Source of the DNA: Chloroflexota bacterium
GTDB lineage: Bacteria; Chloroflexota; Anaerolineae; UBA7937; B3-Chlor
Direction: 5' to 3'
Assembly: GCA_030613785.1 (NCBI GenBank)
Contig: JAUWLF010000001.1
Location: 62,001 to 126,000, forward strand
DNA length: 64,000 nucleotides
In this document: positions 25,695 to 34,239 of the stretch, in pieces
How positions within the stretch are numbered: position 1 is the stretch's first letter
Layout of the letters: each line of letters begins with the position of its first letter
Position numbers and translations under genes: made by a program
The notes under the pieces: generated by a model
The model's database searches: none
Seen by the model: only the letters and a program-made list of their open reading frames with translations
What the model was told of the DNA's origin: nothing

Positions 25695-26513
25695 ATGCAG
25701 AATGGAGCACTCAGTCCAAAGGATCTCGACCAAGATGAGGCCGTTCTGGTCATTTCTGGACTGGGATTCTCGTACCCCGACAAGTCTGCTGTCTTGCAAG
25801 ACATCCGCCTAGCTGTACGGTCTGGGGAGCGGGTTGCCCTGATTGGCCCCAACGGGGCGGGCAAGACCACTCTCTTCCTGCTGGTGTGCGGAGTACTGAA
25901 GCCCGAGGCCGGAGAGATCTCGCTTTTCAACGAGCCAGTCGTGCCTGGGCGATTCCGGCCTGAAGTCGGGATGATCTTCCAGAACCCCGACGATCAGCTT
26001 TTCTGTCCTTCGGTGGAAGACGACGTGGCCTTCGGTCCCCTGAACCTCGGGTTGTCCAAAGAGGAAGTGGAGGCCCGGGTCAGGGATGCTCTCTCAATCA
26101 CGGGGGTCCCAGACCTAGCTGCCCGACCACCCCACCACCTCTCGGGCGGTGAGAAACGGCTCGTCTCCATCGCCGGTGTTCTGGCGATGCGTCCCCGGCT
26201 TGTCATCTACGACGAGCCAACGGCCAACATGGACCTGCGCTACCGCCGTCGCCTGATCCGCTTTCTGCAAGGCTCAGAAGAAACCATGCTCATCGCCTCT
26301 CATGACCTGGAATTCATCTTGGAGGTATGCAACCGCGTCGTCCTGATGGACGAGGGGCAAGTTGTTGCCAACGGAAAGCCCCCAGAGCTGATGGGGAATA
26401 TGCCATTGATGGAGGCACACGGCCTCGAAAGGCCCCATTCCCTCGTCCCCCACAGAGATCCCCACCACCTTGACAACACGGCGAAGACACACGGCCGCCC
26501 CGATGAACCTTGA
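25695..26513 (+). CDS. cbiO: CbiO/NikO-type energy-coupling ATPase
   Basis: ABC ATPase of the ECF-type nickel/cobalt importer, 272 residues. Walker A GPNGAGKTT, Q-loop FQNPDDQLFCPSVEDDVAFGP (the ECF-type signature after the Q-loop), signature LSGGEKRLVSIAGVLAM, Walker B LVIYDEPTANMD, and the H-loop SHD are intact. It follows cbiQ by 44 nt. The last 20 residues are His/Pro-rich (PHRDPHHLDN), another possible metal-handling tail. It is the end of the plus-strand metal island and converges on ade. Confidence 0.94.
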   Translation: MQNGALSPKDLDQDEAVLVISGLGFSYPDKSAVLQDIRLAVRSGERVALIGPNGAGKTTLFLLVCGVLKPEAGEISLFNEPVVPGRFRPEVGMIFQNPDDQLFCPSVEDDVAFGPLNLGLSKEEVEARVRDALSITGVPDLAARPPHHLSGGEKRLVSIAGVLAMRPRLVIYDEPTANMDLRYRRRLIRFLQGSEETMLIASHDLEFILEVCNRVVLMDEGQVVANGKPPELMGNMPLMEAHGLERPHSLVPHRDPHHLDNTAKTHGRPDEP

Positions 26514-26707
26514 CACTCCGGGGGAGCCTACGTCACCAGTAACCTGGACGGCATCCTGAAGGGTCACAGCACGGAGATACCTTGGTGAGAACGTCCAGAA
26601 AAGCGAAGCATCGGGTTCGGAATCTGACGCCGTCTAACCAGCAGTATGTCGGAGATAGGTACCAAGACCAGTTGACAGTGGGATTCTGACTTCGCGGCGC
26701 TGTGCTC

Positions 26708-28432
26708 CTAGTTCGACCCTTCGTTATCGAACAGGGGCACGAACTCGAACTTCTCCACATCCACCAGGCCCTTGTCCGTGAGCTTGAGCCTAGGAATGAC
26801 CGGCAGGGCCAGAAACGACATGGCCATGTAGGGGTTCGACACAGTGCAACCCAGGTCTCTGGCGGCCTGCTTGATCTTGTCCATCTCAGCCCTCACCTCC
26901 ACCGCCGACTTCTCGGACATCAAGCCAGCAATGTGCAAGCGAACGGTCGCCAAGACCTTACCCTCCGCTGCCGCGACTAGACCCCCTTGCATCTTCACAA
27001 TCTCCACCGCAGCAGTCATCATATCCAGATCGTTGGTGCCCACAACGATGATGTTGTGGGAATCGTGAGCTACCGAAGAAGCCAAGGCGCCCCGCTGCAA
27101 GCCAAACCCCTTCACAAACCCCAGGCCGATATTCCCGGAGGCTAGATGCCTTTCGATAACGGACAACTTCAAGATGTCTCGCTCCACATCGGCCACCGCC
27201 AACCCGCTCACCACCTTGACCTCCTCGATGAGCTCCGTGGTTACCAATTGGTTGGGTGTCAGCCCGATGACCCTGACTCGCGTGCCCTTAGCCTTGACGC
27301 GGAAGTGTTCCAGCTCTATCCAGGCCACGTTCACGGTACCTCTGAGTGGAACTGACGGCCGCTGGTCATCCATCACCAGCATCCGGCCATTCTCTGCCAC
27401 GAGGCGTCCGCCACGGAAGACTTTCCTGATCTCGAAACTCTCGAAGTCATCGAAAATCACCATGTCGGCTCGATACCCAGGAGCTATGGCGCCAAGGTCC
27501 CGCAAACCAAAATAGTCAGCTGCATTGATGGTGGCCATCTGGATCGCCAAAATCGGTTGCAAGCCCAGACGCATCGCCTTCCTCACGATGCGATCCATGT
27601 GTCCGCGATCCAACAGGTCCCCCGGATCAACATCGTCGCTCACGAACATGCAGCGACGAGCGTTCTCGGGTGTCACCAAAGGCAGCAACGCCTCCATGTT
27701 TTTGGCCACGCTACCTTCACGAATCATGATGTACATCCCTCGCTGAAGCTTCTCCTTGGCTTCCTCGAAGGAACTGCTCTCATGATCGGAGGCTATACCG
27801 GCGGCGATATAGGCGTTCAAGTCCTTTCCGCTGAGATGGGGAGCGTGACCGTCCACTCGCTTGTCGCTGCCGATGCCTATCCTCTTCAAGATATCCTCAT
27901 CGCTTCCCAAGACACCGGGATAGTTCATCATCTCCCCCACTCCAGCGACCCATTCCTCATCCAGCAGGGGAGACAGATCGTAGGACATCAACCGCGAACC
28001 TGCGGTTTCCAGGTCAGTCGATGGGACGCAAGAGGGCAACATGAAATACACCGCCAGCGGATTCCCCTTGCTCGACTCCATCATGTACCTGATGCCGTCC
28101 AGCCCCAGAACATTCGCTATCTCATGCGGATCAGCGATCACAGTCGTCGTCCCATGAGGCACCACCACCCGCGCAAACTCGGAGATGCGCAGCATGGAAC
28201 TCTCAATGTGAACGTGGCCATCTATCAGGCCTGGACAGAGATATGCACCATTCAGGTCCAAGACCTCTTTGGCCTGATAATCGCCCAGACCCACCACACG
28301 TGTATAGGCAATGGCGACGTCGGCTTCGTGGATTTCGCCAGAGAGCACATTTACGAGGCGGGCATTCTTCAACAACAGTTCAGCCTCCTCTTCACCTCGA
28401 GCCACTCTGATGATCTGACCCAACTGCTCCAT
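26708..28432 (-). CDS. ade: Adenine deaminase
   Basis: Metal-dependent amidohydrolase converting adenine to hypoxanthine in purine salvage, 574 residues. It has PGLIDGHVHIESSML (first metal ligands), VIADPHEIANVLG, GVGEMMNYPGVL, DGHAPHLSG and FVSDDVDPGDL, then the second domain with SVAHDSHNIIVVGTND and GGLVAAAEGKVLA. These are all hallmarks of bacterial AdeC. ATG 28432 has GGGAGGTG 5 nt upstream; the frame is open to 28543 but that extension is unlikely. It runs convergent to cbiO and lies downstream of the lipoprotein gene on the same strand. Confidence 0.96.
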   Translation of the reverse strand: MEQLGQIIRVARGEEEAELLLKNARLVNVLSGEIHEADVAIAYTRVVGLGDYQAKEVLDLNGAYLCPGLIDGHVHIESSMLRISEFARVVVPHGTTTVIADPHEIANVLGLDGIRYMMESSKGNPLAVYFMLPSCVPSTDLETAGSRLMSYDLSPLLDEEWVAGVGEMMNYPGVLGSDEDILKRIGIGSDKRVDGHAPHLSGKDLNAYIAAGIASDHESSSFEEAKEKLQRGMYIMIREGSVAKNMEALLPLVTPENARRCMFVSDDVDPGDLLDRGHMDRIVRKAMRLGLQPILAIQMATINAADYFGLRDLGAIAPGYRADMVIFDDFESFEIRKVFRGGRLVAENGRMLVMDDQRPSVPLRGTVNVAWIELEHFRVKAKGTRVRVIGLTPNQLVTTELIEEVKVVSGLAVADVERDILKLSVIERHLASGNIGLGFVKGFGLQRGALASSVAHDSHNIIVVGTNDLDMMTAAVEIVKMQGGLVAAAEGKVLATVRLHIAGLMSEKSAVEVRAEMDKIKQAARDLGCTVSNPYMAMSFLALPVIPRLKLTDKGLVDVEKFEFVPLFDNEGSN

Positions 28433-28546
28433 GGTGCACCTCCCTTCCCATCCAAGAAGATTGCTTACGAAAAGGCGGCCGGGAACCATGTGGCTCCCCA
28501 CCGCCCTCTGGGTCCTACGAGCCGGTAAGTGCCGAGCTGCCAAGAC

Positions 28547-29083
28547 CTACCGGGCTTCGAGATTGAATGTCAGACTTATGATCACCCAACGACCGTCCCT
28601 CTTGGCAAAGATCCACTGGTCACCGCCAGGAGCGTGATCTATGCCGATCGTGCTAGTGCTGATTACGGTAGCCGAATCACCGTCGATGGTCAATTCGACG
28701 TCGGGATGGGTTACTGAGCTGGGAGCGGAGGGGAAGATCTCGTTGACATACCTCTCGCGAATGGCCGTTATCCCATTCCAGACACGGTCGTCGGACGGGT
28801 TATCCGGCGTGTAATTGGCATCTGTCACCACCCCATCCTGGGCCCATATTTCCATCAGGCGATCTATGTCCTGGGAGACGACTCCCTCCGCCTCAGCATT
28901 GAGCAACTGCAAGACCGCTTCTTCGTCGCTGGCCGGTGTTGGAGTATCCGTGCCCCTGGGCCGAGGCGAGGGTATGCTTGCCGGCACACTGGGTACCTCT
29001 GGCGGACTGCAGGCGGACGCCAACATGGCGACGACAACACAAGTTGCGAGCAGCACCCTTTTCACCTTTCCCAAAGCCTCCAT
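28547..29083 (-). CDS. Lipoprotein with an NTF2-like (SnoaL/DUF4440-type) domain
   Basis: About 178 residues. The signal peptide has lipobox LASAC, a Pro/Ser/Thr linker follows (PSVPASIPSPRPRGTDTPTP), then an NTF2-like alpha+beta cone domain: EEAVLQLLNAEAEGVVSQDIDRLMEIWAQDGVVTDA, WNGITAIRERYV and WIFAKRDGRWVIISLTF. Such domains bind small ligands or act as inhibitors, and no catalytic function can be assigned. Starts: ATG 29083 is only about 4 nt from the predicted transcript start, so the GTG at 29065, preceded by GGAGG, may be the true start. A much longer upstream frame is spurious. Confidence 0.8.
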   Translation of the reverse strand: MEALGKVKRVLLATCVVVAMLASACSPPEVPSVPASIPSPRPRGTDTPTPASDEEAVLQLLNAEAEGVVSQDIDRLMEIWAQDGVVTDANYTPDNPSDDRVWNGITAIRERYVNEIFPSAPSSVTHPDVELTIDGDSATVISTSTIGIDHAPGGDQWIFAKRDGRWVIISLTFNLEAR

Positions 29084-29093
29084 TTTTGGTAAT

Positions 29094-29121
29094 ATCATAC
29101 CATACTCCGCTGGAATGTCAA
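29094..29121 (-). promoter_or_regulatory. Sigma70-type promoter for the NTF2-like lipoprotein (and probably ade)
   Basis: Minus-strand -35 TTGACA (29116-29121) and -10 TATGAT (29094-29099) with a 16-bp spacer. Transcription from about 29087 would give a leader of only a few bases to the ATG, or about 22 nt to the GTG at 29065. Confidence 0.7.
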
Positions 29122-29204
29122 ACCTGCGTGGCTGTCGTGCGACCGACACTTGCTGCGGAAGCATCATCCAGGATGTGACAACCTTGACACGCGAAGATGA
29201 GGCT

Positions 29205-30002
29205 GTGACAGCGAACGTGATCTTCCTCTCACCCCATCTCGACGATGCGGCTTTGTCCTGTGGGGGGTTGATCGCCCACTTGATTCCGAATGGTGCAGAG
29301 GTTCTGGTGATCACGGTCTTCGCCGGTTTCCCCGCTCGCAGGGAGCCCTCGGCCTTGGCCGCCCAGTTGCATTCCCATTGGGGCGATCCCGCCGACCCGG
29401 TGGTACTGCGACGAAACGAAGACAAGAAGGCAATAGGGCTGTTGGGCGCAGATTGGCTTCATCTCCACTATCCAGAGGCCATCTACCGCTTCGAAGAGCC
29501 ATCGTTCCTCTACTTGCGCAGCGGGGACCTGTTTGGCTCGCCGCATCCCTCCGACTCTGCTGTCGTGGCGCAGATCGCCGAGTCAGTGACAGAGATCTGC
29601 CATCCCGGTCAGACCGAGATACACGCCCCTTTGGCCATCGGCAACCACGTGGACCACCAATTGGTGAGAAATGCAGCGTTCATCCTGCTCCGCAGATCGT
29701 TCCGGGTCACTTTCTATGAGGACTATCCCTACGTGGAAGTACCAGGGGCGTTGACGATGGCCTTGGAAGGAACTGGTGTGACTAGATGGAGAGAGAAAGT
29801 TCAGGACCTCGAAGAGGACTGCCTGGCACAGAAAACCCAAGCTATCGCCCGATATGCCTCTCAGATGAACGAGCTATTCCAAGGCGCCGAGAAGATGGCT
29901 GAACGAGTAAGGGACTACTCACGTGCAGTGAGCACTGTGAGGGGATATGCCGAGAGGTATTGGCAGCCGTCGTCTGGCATGACACCCGAGGCAGAGAAGT
30001 AG
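29205..30002 (+). CDS. PIG-L/LmbE family N-acetylglucosamine-type deacetylase
   Basis: A zinc-dependent deacetylase of about 265 residues. It has the N-terminal FLSPHLDDAALSCGGLI (the PHxDD metal motif) and the later IGNHVDHQLVRNA (HxxH). Between them is VITVFAGFP, typical of the Rossmann-like LmbE fold. The family acts on GlcNAc-linked substrates such as mycothiol or bacillithiol precursors or GlcNAc lipids. Which one applies here is unknown. I place the start at GTG 29205 (GAGG 4 nt before); a TTG at 29184 is also possible. A long open frame upstream overlaps the divergent lipoprotein gene and is not real. Divergent from the lipoprotein at 28547-29083. Confidence 0.88.
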   Translation: MTANVIFLSPHLDDAALSCGGLIAHLIPNGAEVLVITVFAGFPARREPSALAAQLHSHWGDPADPVVLRRNEDKKAIGLLGADWLHLHYPEAIYRFEEPSFLYLRSGDLFGSPHPSDSAVVAQIAESVTEICHPGQTEIHAPLAIGNHVDHQLVRNAAFILLRRSFRVTFYEDYPYVEVPGALTMALEGTGVTRWREKVQDLEEDCLAQKTQAIARYASQMNELFQGAEKMAERVRDYSRAVSTVRGYAERYWQPSSGMTPEAEK

Positions 30003-30015
30003 CCCGCGTGGCTGC

Positions 30016-30044
30016 TTGGACCAGCCCGGCAAGTATGGTATAAT
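30016..30044 (+). promoter_or_regulatory. Sigma70-type promoter for thpR and following genes
   Basis: -35 TTGGAC (30016-30021), 17-bp spacer, perfect -10 TATAAT (30039-30044). The predicted transcript start is near 30052, less than 10 nt from the thpR ATG, so that mRNA may be nearly leaderless. Confidence 0.75.
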
Positions 30045-30059
30045 CGCACGTGGCAAGAA

Positions 30060-30644
30060 ATGGAACAGGTCCGCACTTTCGTCGCCATTGAACTGAACGA
30101 CTTGATAAGGGAACAGCTGAGCAAGGCCCAGACACTGCTGAAGAGGAAGGGCATTGCGGCTCAGCTGCGCTGGGTGCAGCCGGAAAGTATCCATCTCACC
30201 CTCAAATTCCTCGGTAATGTGCCCGTGTCGAGACTCAAAGAGATAGTCATCGCCATCGAACAAGCCAGTAACGGCATCGGCCCGTTCTCCCTCAGTCTAG
30301 GCAGCCTCGGTTGCTTTCCCAGCCCTAGCCGACCCAGTGTGATCTGGATAGGGGTAGGCGGAGACACGAGAGAGCTCGCCCGCTTGCACACCAGGATGGA
30401 CGATCGGCTGTCGGTCCTGGGCTATCCCACGGAGAAGCGGAGATTCACGCCCCACTTGACCCTGGCACGGGTGAACAAGCACGTCAATACCACAGACCGC
30501 CGACGCCTGGGAGGATTGACAGAGAGACTAGACGTTGATCTCGTCGGTGAGATGGAGGTACGTGAGATAACCTTGATGAAGAGCGATCTGACTCCGACAG
30601 GGGCCAAGTACACTCGATTGGCCGTCATAGAACTGGAGAGATAG
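30060..30644 (+). CDS. thpR: RNA 2',3'-cyclic phosphodiesterase (2H phosphoesterase)
   Basis: A 194-residue 2H-superfamily protein, LigT/ThpR type. It starts VRTFVAIELNDLIREQL and has the two HxTx catalytic motifs, SIHLTLKFLGNV (about residue 44) and FTPHLTLARVN (about residue 128). The family opens 2',3'-cyclic phosphates on RNA to 2'-phosphates. Its ATG is close to the predicted transcript start. The next gene begins 1 nt after its stop, indicating an operon of thpR, the LOG-like gene and the phosphoribosyltransferase. Confidence 0.94.
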   Translation: MEQVRTFVAIELNDLIREQLSKAQTLLKRKGIAAQLRWVQPESIHLTLKFLGNVPVSRLKEIVIAIEQASNGIGPFSLSLGSLGCFPSPSRPSVIWIGVGGDTRELARLHTRMDDRLSVLGYPTEKRRFTPHLTLARVNKHVNTTDRRRLGGLTERLDVDLVGEMEVREITLMKSDLTPTGAKYTRLAVIELER

Positions 30645-30645
30645 A

Positions 30646-31116
30646 ATGATCGTGGCAGTCATTGGCGACGGGCTCTGCTCTGCGGAGACTGCTCGGCTGG
30701 CGGAGGAAGTGGGACGACACTTGGCAGTGAACCAGGCCATGGTCATCTGTGGAGGACTAGGCGGTGTAATGGAAGCGGCCTGTCGGGGAGCCAAGAGTGC
30801 TGGCGGTCTTACCATCGGCGTGTTGCCAGGTCGCAGTTACCGCGATGCTAACCCATATGTGGATATCCCCATTGTCACAGGGATGGGAGAGGCACGCAAC
30901 GTCGTCGTGGTGAGTTCTGCCCGCTCGGTCATCGCTGTCAGTGGAGGGTTCGGCACACTATCGGAGATCGCCCACGCCCTGAAGCTGGGGATTCCGGTTG
31001 TTGGCCTGGGCACCTGGCAACTCACCAAGGATGGCTGGGACGAACCGTGCGGCATCACCACCGCCACTGGCCCGGCCGACGCGGTGCAACAAGCGCTGGC
31101 GTTTGCAGGAAGGTGA
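30646..31116 (+). CDS. TIGR00725/LOG-like family protein
   Basis: A 156-residue Rossmann-fold protein. It has MIVAVIGDG, VICGGLGGVMEAACRGAKSAGG (the family's G-G-x-G-G-x-M-x-A-A motif) and AVSGGFGTLSEIAHALKLGIPVVGL (phosphate loop, GGxGTxxE). The related LOG enzymes release cytokinin bases from nucleotides. The short TIGR00725 group is thought to bind nucleotide-like ligands, but its substrate is not established. It sits 1 nt after thpR and 13 nt before the phosphoribosyltransferase gene, suggesting a nucleotide-related theme. Confidence 0.9.
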   Translation: MIVAVIGDGLCSAETARLAEEVGRHLAVNQAMVICGGLGGVMEAACRGAKSAGGLTIGVLPGRSYRDANPYVDIPIVTGMGEARNVVVVSSARSVIAVSGGFGTLSEIAHALKLGIPVVGLGTWQLTKDGWDEPCGITTATGPADAVQQALAFAGR

Positions 31117-31129
31117 AAGGAAGGCGGGC

Positions 31130-31777
31130 ATGATATTCGAGGACCGAAATGAGGCAGGAAGAGCATTGGCCAGAGAGCTGAGCGCATTCAAGCAGCGAGA
31201 TGATGTGATAGTCATGGGGATCCCCAGAGGTGGGGTGGTGGTGGCCTATGAGATTGCTCGCTTACTGGATGCGCCTCTTGACGTCTACATCACACGCAAG
31301 ATCGGTGCGCCTCATAATCCCGAGCTGGCCATCGGGGCCGTGGCCAGCGATGGGACATTGATACTGGATCATCAGCTGGCGAAACGGCTGGGCGTATCAC
31401 AGCAGTACATCGACGAGGAATCGGAGAGCCAGAAGCGAGAAATCCAGAGACGAATAGCTGAATACCGAGGAGACCTTCCACTGCCAGAACTGAAGGGCAA
31501 AGTCGTGATCCTTGCGGACGACGGCGTCGCTACCGGGGCCACCACCCTGGCCACAATCAAGGCGATCCGGACTCAGCGGCCCGCGGAGTTGGTGCTGGCA
31601 GTTCCTGTGGGGCCCCGAGACACCATGAAGAACCTGCGCAAGGAGGTTGACCAGCTCTTCTGCCTCCACACACCAGAGGTCTTCTGGGCTGTGGGGGCTT
31701 TCTACAACGTCTTTGACCAGACCTCAGACGAGGAAGTGAAGGCCCTGCTCCACCGAGACGAGCCACAGAAGAACTGA
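31130..31777 (+). CDS. Phosphoribosyltransferase-domain protein
   Basis: A 215-residue type I PRTase-fold protein. The PRPP-binding loop is KVVILADDGVATGATTLATIKAIR (about residues 122-145), and the N-terminal half shows VIVMGIPRGGVVVAYEIA and ITRKIGAPHNPELAIGAV. These are features of the predicted phosphoribosyltransferases often annotated as 'putative phosphoribosyl transferase', sometimes fused to a dienelactone hydrolase domain. Substrate unknown. ATG 31130 follows GGAAGG. It ends 20 nt before the convergent amt-like gene. Confidence 0.9.
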   Translation: MIFEDRNEAGRALARELSAFKQRDDVIVMGIPRGGVVVAYEIARLLDAPLDVYITRKIGAPHNPELAIGAVASDGTLILDHQLAKRLGVSQQYIDEESESQKREIQRRIAEYRGDLPLPELKGKVVILADDGVATGATTLATIKAIRTQRPAELVLAVPVGPRDTMKNLRKEVDQLFCLHTPEVFWAVGAFYNVFDQTSDEEVKALLHRDEPQKN

Positions 31778-31796
31778 TCTTCGTCGTTTGCCTCCG

Positions 31797-33254
31797 TCAC
31801 TGCGCCTCAGGTGAGTCATCTGTGATCCCCCCCGTCTGCGACTTGGGGCCTGCCGCCAGCACAGCAGCCAGGTTGTGTGCGCCTCTCATGACCAGCCATG
31901 CCCCCCCGAACGACAGCGCAAGCAAAGCGACGACTCCGGCGATCTGAGCATAGAACTGCTGCGGCCAATCCGGCTGGAATCCAGACCTCACCACCAGGCC
32001 AGAGACCCCTTGCCCCGTAATAGTCAGGTACTCCCTCGCACCGATACCATTCCATCCCTGCCCGCTAGAACCGTCAGCGAATATCCCCAGGGCCAGCAAA
32101 CCCCAGACTCCAGGAATGACATGCATGGCGACAGAGGCAGTAGGGTCATCAAGGCGCAGCTTGGTCTCTGCCAGGTAGATGGTCAGTGGAAGCAGCAGTC
32201 CTGCTACCGCACCGATGGCCAGCGCAGCCCAAGGGGGAACAAAGGCACAGGAAGCACTAATGGCCACCAGAGCGGCCACGACACCTCGGGCCACCATCAG
32301 CGGATCCACGCGTCCAGTGGCAAACCAGATGTAAACGGCGCTCACCAGAATCCCCCCAGAGGCCGCCACGAGAGCATTGACTGCCATTTGAGCATAGGAT
32401 ACGTTTGCTGTGAGCAATGGGTTGCCCACAATCAGGCCAAACCAGCCCAGCAACAGGAGGAAGGAGCCCAGCAAGGCCAATAATGGGAAGTGGACAGGTG
32501 GCGGTTCCAGTGGCTCATCACACCTTGCTAGTCTGCTGCCGAAGGTCAATATGGCTGCCAGGGCCACTAGACCTCCCGCCGCCTGTATCGTGCCCGAGCC
32601 AGCGAAGTCGATGAAACCATGCCCCAGCCCAAGGTTTGCACCCAGTTGCGACAGCCATCCCCCTCCCCACACCCAGTTGCCGTAGATGGGATACACGACA
32701 ACTGCATGGAACAGCCCCAGCCCAATCAGAGCCAAGAACCCCAGACGCCGGGCCAAAGCCAACATAACGATGGTCACAGCCGTGGCCGCCAGAGCTCCCT
32801 GGTATAGAAACAGAATCAGGAGCTCCGCCTCGAGGCTGCGCCTAAGCAGAAGGAAGCCGTCCAGTCCTATGATGCCCCAACCTGTCCCCAAGACCCTATC
32901 CACTGGCGACCATTCCGAGACCAGTTCCCCGCTGCCCTGAAGATTGGAGAACAGCCCCAGACCGCCAAATTGGAAGCCGAACCCTATCACAGCATAGACG
33001 AGGACTCCTAGGGCTACGCCTATCAAACCCATGACGGCGACCGTGGCGGCTTCTTTCTCGTTGGAACGCCCCACCGCTATCATGGTCAGACCCGCTGGCA
33101 CTAGGAACGCGAGAAAGGCTCCAGCCAAGGACAGATCGATGTCGGCCACAGAGACAGCCATGGACACCGCTCCTTGAGAGAACCCCGTGTCGCCGAGGAA
33201 TAAGGCGGCCACCACCCCCACCACTGTAGCGCCCCAGAGTACCATGATAGACAT
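31797..33254 (-). CDS. amt: Ammonium transporter family protein, divergent twin-His site
   Basis: A 485-residue polytopic protein with the Amt/MEP/Rh layout: about eleven hydrophobic segments, WVWGGGWLSQLG before the pore half, and DDPTASVAMHVIPGVWGLLALGIFADG later. The segment DFAGSGTIQAAGG aligns with the usual DFAGSGVVHxxGG, so the first pore histidine is replaced by Gln. The second is kept (AMH). The GWFGFNxGS motif is altered to GWFGLIVGN. It therefore probably has changed transport, or is a sensor-like homologue; both are inference. ATG 33254 has GAGGAGG 8 nt upstream. No glnK/glnB is adjacent. The excisionase-HTH response regulator is divergent to it. Confidence 0.88.
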   Translation of the reverse strand: MSIMVLWGATVVGVVAALFLGDTGFSQGAVSMAVSVADIDLSLAGAFLAFLVPAGLTMIAVGRSNEKEAATVAVMGLIGVALGVLVYAVIGFGFQFGGLGLFSNLQGSGELVSEWSPVDRVLGTGWGIIGLDGFLLLRRSLEAELLILFLYQGALAATAVTIVMLALARRLGFLALIGLGLFHAVVVYPIYGNWVWGGGWLSQLGANLGLGHGFIDFAGSGTIQAAGGLVALAAILTFGSRLARCDEPLEPPPVHFPLLALLGSFLLLLGWFGLIVGNPLLTANVSYAQMAVNALVAASGGILVSAVYIWFATGRVDPLMVARGVVAALVAISASCAFVPPWAALAIGAVAGLLLPLTIYLAETKLRLDDPTASVAMHVIPGVWGLLALGIFADGSSGQGWNGIGAREYLTITGQGVSGLVVRSGFQPDWPQQFYAQIAGVVALLALSFGGAWLVMRGAHNLAAVLAAGPKSQTGGITDDSPEAQ

Positions 33255-33330
33255 ACGGCGTGCCTCCTCTGTCGTCGAGAACCATTCTACCACACGTCAA
33301 CCGCAAAGGGTACAAGGTACTATTTTCCTA

Positions 33331-33359
33331 TTGCCAAGCATGGCAAAACGATGTACAAT
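33331..33359 (+). promoter_or_regulatory. Sigma70-type promoter for the HTH-receiver gene
   Basis: -35 TTGCCA (33331-33336), 17-bp spacer, -10 TACAAT (33354-33359). A transcript from about 33366 rules out the longer open frames that begin farther upstream. Confidence 0.66.
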
Positions 33360-33381
33360 AAAGACAATCACGCGAGCAAGG

Positions 33382-34029
33382 ATGAGAAGTATGAAAGCGC
33401 AAATGACCATAGCTCGCGAAGAAGGTAGAACACAGATGGGAATGGAGAAGTTCCTTTCGGCGGGTGATATGGTGGATATGGTGGGTTGTTGCGAAGTCAC
33501 ACCCACTGGAGCCTTGAACTGGATCGACTCAGCCAAGTCACCTGTCTTCAATACGCTTGGCGAGCACTACCGCATCCTGAGGACTGACTACACCGCCTTT
33601 CTACACAGATGCGCGATGTTCATGGATGAAGGTCTCTTCGGGAGAACCAGGGCAAAGAAGCGCATCCTGATTGTAGATGACGAGCCGGCGGTCCTGTCCT
33701 TCATCGAGGCCACCCTGCACCTCGAAGCCGAGTACGAGCTTGCCACAGCTTCTGACGGCCTCGAAGCTGCACACCAACTCGCCATCTTCGAGCCAGACTT
33801 GGTAGTCCTGGACATCATGCTACCCGGTATGGACGGCTTTGAGATCTGTCGAAGACTGAAGTCGGACCCAGCGATGTCTCGCGTCAAAGTGCTTGTGGTG
33901 ACAGGCTTCGCCACTGAGGAGAACATCGAGAAGATACTGCACTATGGCGCCGATGACTACCTCGCCAAGCCCCTGAAGCTCGAGGATCTGAAAGCAAGAG
34001 TCCACCAACTCCTGGCCGACGTAAAATGA
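33382..34029 (+). CDS. Excisionase/MerR-like HTH fused to a receiver domain
   Basis: About 215 residues in an N-HTH-receiver-C order. Residues ~22-76 (EKFLSAGDMVDMVGCCEVTP, then LNWIDSAKSPVFNTLGEHYRILRTDYTAFL) follow the excisionase-type winged-helix pattern of 'helix, LGVS-like turn, W, G, R-I-x-x-x-D-x-x-x-F'. The receiver (~92-215) has ILIVDDEP, the phospho-acceptor in LVVLDIMLPGMDG, and KPL near the end. Usual response regulators carry the output domain after the receiver, so this order is reversed. There is no histidine kinase nearby. Several in-frame ATGs exist (33382, 33391, 33436); the first has AAGG just before it. Confidence 0.82.
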   Translation: MRSMKAQMTIAREEGRTQMGMEKFLSAGDMVDMVGCCEVTPTGALNWIDSAKSPVFNTLGEHYRILRTDYTAFLHRCAMFMDEGLFGRTRAKKRILIVDDEPAVLSFIEATLHLEAEYELATASDGLEAAHQLAIFEPDLVVLDIMLPGMDGFEICRRLKSDPAMSRVKVLVVTGFATEENIEKILHYGADDYLAKPLKLEDLKARVHQLLADVK

Positions 34030-34239
34030 TGCTACCCTCAACCCCCGCAGTTTGACATGGTGAAGGCGGAATGTGCCGCAAGCCAGCCAACATCCTGGGG
34101 GCGGGAACAGTCCAGGTCACATCCTCTTTGTCAGGACGGAGCACGACGAACACCGACGCTTCACGAGTGACTCCTTGAGATGGCACCCTGCTGATACGGT
34201 TGGAGACGACTTCACGGCAGCTTCTGCCTGCGAAGGAAT

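Noticed and set aside
27557-28528. A 323-codon plus-strand frame opposite adenine deaminase.
   Set aside because: ade has full-length family motifs; the opposite frame is a compositional shadow.
33187-33381. An N-terminal extension of the HTH-receiver protein from 33187.
   Set aside because: The promoter at 33331-33359 lies inside it, and the sequence overlaps the divergent amt-like gene.
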